From the NCBI RefSeq assembly GCF_017591425.1, contig NW_024467121.1, positions 21,650,707-21,714,706 of the forward strand: a DNA stretch of 64,000 nucleotides. Reading direction: 5' to 3'. A program made the position numbers and the translations under genes. Below are positions 58,375-64,000 of the stretch, piece by piece. Position 1 is the first letter of the stretch. Every line of letters starts with the position of its first letter. The notes beneath the pieces were generated by a model. It was not told the origin of the DNA. It saw only the letters and a program-made list of their open reading frames with translations, and did no database searches. The DNA is from Ochotona curzoniae. Taxonomy: Eukaryota; Chordata; Mammalia; Lagomorpha; Ochotonidae.

Positions 58375-58815
58375 TGATGTCAACTTGACTGGGTTCAGGG
58401 ATGCCCAGAAACCTGCCAGCAAACTATTTTGGTGTCTGTGAGAGTGTTTCAGAAGAGATTAACATTTCAATCAATGGGCTGAGTAAAGAAGAATCACCCT
58501 ATCAGGGCAGGCTAATGTGATCCTATCTGTTGAAGGCCCAAACAGAGCAAAAAGGTCAGGAAGGGTAATTCTTTATCTTGCAGAGCTGAGACATCTGTCT
58601 TCTGCCCTCTGCTCACACTGGGGCACTTGCTTCTCAACCCTTCCACCAGCCCCATCCCACTAGACTGACAGTTACACCATGAGCTCCCTTAGCCCTCAGA
58701 CTGAATTACAACCCTGTTTGGGCTTTTTTCATTCTCCAGATTGCAGATGGCATATTTTACATTCATGATTTTGTTTCTCTGGAGAGCTCTGATTAATGCT
58801 GAGGATTTTGAGAAT
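58375..58815 (+). repeat. mid-aged interspersed repeat, class not assigned
   Basis: Begins 'tgtcaacttgactgggttca', then 'gtctgtgagagtgtttcaga', 'gagattaacatttcaatcaa', 'gttgaaggcccaaacagagc' and ends 'tttctctggagagctctgattaatgct'. I recognise this as a widespread mammalian repeat consensus with these ends but could not settle whether it is an LTR or a DNA transposon. Confidence 0.6.
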
Positions 58816-59756
58816 AGTCTCAAGGATGAGTACCTGTTAATAGGTGAGAAAGAATTATGAGGTGCCCTCTGAGAAGGGTGAAGTGTAGAGGTTAAAGGGA
58901 GAGATGGTGAGGACAGAGCCTTAATGGCCTAGGATTAATATTACATGTAAGGATTTGTCATTGAATAAGGAAGGGGGGAGGAGCCATTGTCAGGTTTACT
59001 TGGAGCAATTAATTGACCAATTTTGATTTAGGTGGGTTGTGCTGGTTAATGTTTGGATGAAGTTTGTGACTAAACTGCTCTCCCTGATGAAGAGTAGAAT
59101 GAGGGAGAGCAGATGAGAAATCATGCATTAGTTCCTATGGGAATGATTCCGTATGAACTGGAGAAGCAGTAGACTAAAAGATTAGGAAGTTAAAGAAAGG
59201 TAAAAGTGGCAGAACCTGAAGACTGACTCAGATAAGATGACACGGATTGAAGCTTGACCCACTGCCAAGAGTTGTTGGCAACCATGTATGGGAGAAGGAT
59301 GAGTTTAACTTTGAGTTGCACATGAGCTGCCTGGAAAGATGTAGCAGGCAGTTAAGTGTTCATATGCAAAGGTCTGTGGAGAGGTTAAGGCCAGAGAAGA
59401 CTGAGAGTCATCTTGTAGGGATGGGTAATAACAGTGGGTTGTGGAGATGAGTAGGCCCATAGAGCTTCGAGAATTCAGGCAACTGCATCTTTTCCCATTC
59501 TCCAGTTGGACGTTACTAACAGTCAAAACACTGCAGGTAGGGCTGCTTTCATTGAATTGAATTCGTAAGCCAATAATCTTTGTAACCAGTTGGTTTTTTT
59601 CTCTACTGTAAATGGAGCAAAAATACTGAAGTACAAGTAGAAACCTTTGCTTTGCTTGAACTGTTGAGTGAAGAAAAAAGAAACAAGGATATAGCTACAT
59701 ACCAACATATATATATAAACATATATATCTTAAAAGTGCACAAATACAATTTTTAA
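58816..59756. other. unassigned stretch
   Basis: Purine-rich in places. The plus frame 59247-59450 and its minus shadow 59305-59526 have no splice support. An (AT)-rich patch lies at 59706-59728. Confidence 0.3.
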
Positions 59757-60050
59757 CTTTTTAAAGACTTTGTTTATTTAGAAGCAGACCCATATATAGA
59801 GAGAATGAAAGAGAGAGAGCTTCCATATACTCCCCCAACTAGTCCTGGCCAGCCTGAAATTGAGACCAGGAAATCCGTCATAGTCACCCACATTGATGGT
59901 AGGGGACATCTTCTGCTGCCTCTGCAAGTACTTTATCAGGAAGCTGGATCAAAATGTGATAGCTACAACTTGAACCAGTATTCTAAAGTGCGATGCTAGC
60001 ATCTCAAGTTGTAATTTATAAACTGTTGCGCCACAATACTAGCCTCCAAA
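59757..60050 (-). repeat. old tRNA-derived SINE
   Basis: 'aaagactttgtttatttaga', 'ctggccagcctgaaattgag', 'tatcaggaagctggatcaaa' and head 'tgttgcgccacaatactagcc'. Confidence 0.85.
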
Positions 60051-62964
60051 TGCTTTTGAAAAATAAAATTTGTGTAAGCTGGGCTTATTAAAGTATAAGA
60101 TGCAGCTTACAAGCAGTTTTCAAGGTACTGTAATGGTTGAGAATAAGCTAGCATTTAAGATGTCCAGACAATTGAAGGAAGTAGATCAGGATTTACAAAA
60201 ATTTCAGGAGCATCCACATTATGGCAGACGCTTACTGGGAAAGCAGAGTCCAGGAGCATTTGAACCCTGTTTTAAGGGATAGTAACCCATTTTCACCCAG
60301 TCTTTCATTTTTATGTGGTAACATTGTATTTCTTTCTGATTGCTAACTTGAGCCCTAAATTGAAAGATACAGGGTTTTATTTGGGTTTCAATTACTTTTA
60401 CTTCCACAAGCAAATATTATACCTGGCTGCCTATGATTGGAAGTATTATTCTAAGCAAAGCCAATCCTAGTGTCTGAATAAGATGTTGCTAGAACTTTAC
60501 ACATTTACAAATTCTTAATCCAGGGAAAACATCACAATATTACCAGTGGCATGTTCATTGAAGTAAGTTTTAACAGTCTTACCTAGATTGTGGTAGAGGC
60601 TGAGATTTCATTCCTTTGCAGCCACTTTGTACCCACAGCATAGAATAAATGTTAGCTTCTGTTGACCTTGTCTTATTTCCTTTTGTTTTCTGTTATTAAA
60701 GCTTGAACTTTTCTCTCTTGACACTACTTGTAAGAATGAGAATGACATAGAGAATAGAATATTCGTGGGAGCTTTGGAGTTACTTGTAAGCAAGGGAGGT
60801 GTTGGGATTGCTGTAGATCACGTTCATTCTTTTCATAGGGTCACTGTCTTAGAGTCCTCAAAGATGCAAGAATAAGAATTTCAAGCAAAGAGGATGTGGT
60901 TGAGCCAGCCTGTTCATAGCTTAGTGGGTGGATGTGTTCTGTCTTAAACAGTTGAGTCAACTTGAGCTTTGAGCCTTTTCCCTTGTCTCTTGAAGATGGC
61001 TTGGCAAGTCCTGGGGCATAGCAGGTGGTTTGAAAGATGAAAAGGTCACAGGCAGATCTTTTGAAACAATGTGTATTGGAATAGGGCTTTCATAAGTGTT
61101 GCTTCTGAGTAGGGTGTGCCAGCAGAGTGCTCAGACGTTGGCATGATCCCTCAGTGTGACATCTGACATCACAGTGACAGACCATGGTGGCCCACAGTTA
61201 ACGTGGGCTTTCTGACCCAAAGCCTAACTAACTTTTTCCAAGTAAATAAAATCCCTCTTAACATTTTTATGGTGTCAAGGGCATATGAGAAGGTTAGAGT
61301 AACCTAAACATTAACTCCAGTCATGCAATTAGAAAGGGTACACGTGTTAGGTAAATATAGCCTAGTACATAAAAATCGTTTTTATTTTTAATTACCCTCC
61401 CTAGTTTTTCTTTTTCTTAGCATGGAGAATTTGAGAGCTGCTTATCTCTACTGGACTGTCTGTAAATACTGAGTAGGCATTGTACTATTAATGGTTATTT
61501 GATGGTTTCATCAGAAAGGGCTGGCTTTGGATTTCTGATGAGGGAATGAGAATTGGCATTTAACCAGTTAATTGGAATTGGAAAGAGCTATTAAAAGGCC
61601 ATGAGAAGGTCTTTCCTGAAGCCCTTGAATATGCTTCAGCCTGAAGATCTTATTAAATTATGCTAAGGGTGTTTTTTCCTTTCACTTTAAATCACCCATT
61701 AGAATCATCTAATCAGCTTCCTGAATGTTGCTGCAGATGAAATTATTATTAACATCATAACATTGCAATTTTTATTTTTTTCTCCAGTTGTCAGCAAATC
61801 GGTTGCTTAATAGACAGTAGTTTTTCTTAGCTCCTTTGAGACCAAGACTAAATCAGTTTTAAATTTCCTGTATTTTTTTTTCATTTAAAATTCTTTTTTT
61901 CTGATGTTGGTAATGGCTCTCAATACTCTCTCAGTAAATGTTCCATTGCCTGTTGAAAGCATGGGTGTATTTCTTTGAAACAGACAGCTTTGTTGTATTC
62001 GTGTCACATGATAATCAGTTTGTTGCCATAGAGGAGCAGCTGGGTGGATGGAATGGCTGATTTTTACTGTCCTTATATACCAATTTAGAAATTGTTTATT
62101 TCACAAGCAACCATGGTAAGGAATAATTGTTTCAAAATAAAAATCAAATTAAATGTACTCTGAGGAAGTAACTTGCCTATTGGATCAAGACAGACTGTCT
62201 GGCTTTCACCTCTTGTTCTTGGCTCACCAGTTCCATAAAATAAAGTAGATTAAACCTGATGGTAAAAAATTTTCATAGATCTGTTATTGTTTTGGGGTTA
62301 AGAAGGTTTAAAACTTGAATAAAGCATTCAAGAAAAGAAAATGAAGAATTCTTTTGTTACTTTAATGACTTAAAAATTACACGTTTCTTTGTAATTTCTT
62401 TGAGATAGCCTGAAAAAAGTTTGAAAAGTGACATTAGGGTATTTTTGGAATTTACTGTTGACTTTTAAAATGTAAGGCAAGTATTATATGTGTAAATGAA
62501 CACATATGGCTAACATATTTAATGTTTTTGGAAAGTATATAATACAATCTTTAGACAGCTTCCCTTACAGTGGTAATTATAAAGAAATACGAATGAAATA
62601 ATCCAAGTAATGAACATTATTTTCCTTTTAAACATAAAGTTTAGAACATTATAGATGGATGTACATACATTTATAAGTGAAATTAAGCATTACAGGAAAA
62701 TATGAAATTTTTTAAGGAGAAAATGCTTCTAAATGATCAACCTTAACTAATTAAATGTTCAAGTAATAGGCTTATTCTAAATGCATAAAATATTTTCTCC
62801 TAAAGTTCATTACTATTGTTTAACTTTTGCAGGACTTTCATATTAACATAGTAATTCATTGCATATGCAAAATACCTGGAAACTCTTGTCATTTCTAGTA
62901 GGCTTTTGACTTCGGTCATTGTCAATTTAGTAAAGTCCTAATATTTGAAATACATGAATTTTAA
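60051..62964. other. long single-copy-looking stretch
   Basis: Almost free of recognised repeats over 2.9 kb. It includes a possible conserved element at 61480-61790 and an unsupported plus frame at 60070-60282 (ending in a Gln/Lys-rich segment MSRQLKEVDQDLQKFQEHPH). Confidence 0.35.
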
Positions 62965-63266
62965 AGGTCTTACTTATCTTCATTTTATTTGACAGACAAA
63001 ATGAAATGTTCCATTTACTAGTTTACTCCAAATGTTTGCAACAGCCATGACTGGGCCAGCCTGAAACCAGGAGCCAGTTGCATCTGTGCCTTCCATGTCA
63101 GTGGAAGGGAGCCAAAAACATGGACCATCTACTACTACCTGCCAGGATGCTTATTAGCGAAAAGTTGTACCAAAAATGCAGGAACGGAGACTCAAACCAG
63201 GCATTGAGATAGGGAAAATGGGTGCTACAAGGACTGACTTAACTACTGTGCCAACCACCTGCCCCT
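62965..63266 (-). repeat. old tRNA-derived SINE
   Basis: 'cttcattttatttgacagac', 'gactgggccagcctgaaacc', 'gagactcaaaccaggcattg' and head 'ctgtgccaaccacctgcccc'. Confidence 0.83.
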
Positions 63267-63281
63267 GAAGTTTGCTTAGTA

Positions 63282-63678
63282 GGAGCTGGCATTGAGGTAC
63301 AGTAGGTTAAACTGCCTCCTGTGATGCCGACATCCAATACATGTTCTGGTTTGAATGTTGGTTACTCTACTTCTGGTTCAGCTCCCTCCTCTTGTGCCTA
63401 GGAAAGCAGTGGAAGTGGTTCAAGTGCTTCAGCCCCTGCCACTTGCATGGCAGACCTGGATGGAAATGTAGACTCCTGGCTTCTGTCCGGTCCTGCAATG
63501 GCTGCCATTGTAATTATCTGGCTAGCAACCCAGCAGGTGGAAGATTCTCTCTCTCCTTCTGTCTGTGTATCTTTCTCTTCCCCCTCTCTCCTTTGCCCTT
63601 CTCCCTCTTCTTTTCTTCCTCCCCTCTTTCCCTTCCCCCAGATCTCCCTTTCAAGTAAATATATAAATCTCAAAGAAC
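63282..63678 (+). repeat. SINE with expanded CT-rich tail region
   Basis: Head 'ggagctggcattgaggtaca', B-box-like 'ggtttgaatgttgg', 'agcagtggaagtggttcaag' and tail 'cctttcaagtaaatatataa'. The CT-rich stretch before the tail (63547-63655) is much longer than in other copies, which creates Pro/Ser-rich frames. Confidence 0.88.
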
Positions 63679-64000
63679 ATACACTTAGTGATATGCAAGA
63701 GATTGATGAATGTAAAGATCATTAACTTTCAGAAATAGGCCTGTCCTTTTCCTTGTCTTCAGTTTACACCTGTATATGAAGTTATGGCATCTGTTTGGGC
63801 GTGTATATGGATAATTTTTCTCAATTGGTTATAAATTGGGGGGAGCGCATTATGTGTTCCTTGTTTGTATTTTAAATAGAAAATACAAAAACAAGTCCAA
63901 TGGTAAGTTCTAAGTATTGGATCTCCCCCGCCCCCCGCACGTCACAACAAAATCACAGTAAAAAGGAAACAAATTTCTACAATGAAACTCTAAGGGACAG
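63679..64000. other. unassigned end of window
   Basis: AT-rich with a short C-rich patch at 63925-63938 ('cccccgccccccgcac'). No gene or repeat assigned. Confidence 0.35.

Noticed and set aside
60608..60793. Minus-strand TAG/GTAAGA donor and a 61-codon frame
   Set aside because: No acceptor with a pyrimidine tract within a reasonable distance, and the frame is of low quality.
1..64000. CRISPR arrays, prokaryotic genes, prophage or endogenous retrovirus
   Set aside because: No regularly spaced repeats, no dense ORFs with ribosome-binding sites, and no recognisable gag, pol or env-like segments or paired LTRs were seen.

Overview
This window looks like nuclear DNA of a lagomorph, most likely a pika (Ochotona) rather than a rabbit. 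The main evidence is a dense set of tRNA-derived SINEs with a B-box-like core (GGTTCTAATCC), the shared block 'TGGGAGACCCGG(A/T)AGA', and heads ending in GGGCCCGGCGC. L1 3' UTR fragments of a lagomorph-like type occur on both strands, alongside older mammal-wide MIR, L2 and L1M relics. There are no bacterial-type operons, no long ORFs, no rRNA or functional tRNA genes, no CRISPR array and no recognisable endogenous retrovirus. Base composition is AT-rich and CpG-poor, as expected of intronic or intergenic mammalian DNA. All repeat names come from pattern memory, not from a database search.

Layout. 0.4-1.2 kb holds an old L1 relic. 2.3-9.3 kb is mostly single-copy and includes a conserved-looking AT-rich block (3.9-4.3 kb), a truncated L1 3' end (6.64-6.88 kb), a GC-richer stretch (6.9-7.6 kb) and a candidate minus-strand exon (7677-7823). 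9.3-17.3 kb is a repeat cluster with many SINEs and three L1 3' UTR pieces. 17.3-30 kb is largely single-copy with scattered SINE, MIR and L1M relics. 30.4-34.5 kb is a second repeat cluster. 34.5-48.3 kb mixes SINEs and old repeats and contains the best candidate exon (46578-46672, minus strand). 48.3-64 kb holds scattered SINEs, one L1 3' end (51.2-52.0 kb), a mid-aged repeat at 58.4-58.8 kb and long unassigned stretches.

Genes. The only protein-coding evidence is two short minus-strand blocks with good splice sites and open, protein-like frames. They are phase-compatible with each other (46.6 kb then 7.7 kb), so the window may lie within large introns of one minus-strand gene. I could not identify that gene. 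A few weaker exon-like blocks are listed with low confidence. Several AT-rich, repeat-free blocks with TAATTA cores look like conserved non-coding elements, but this needs alignment to other mammals. I saw no clear novel system; the most informative items are the candidate exons, the conserved-looking blocks and some unusual SINE insertion and rearrangement events.
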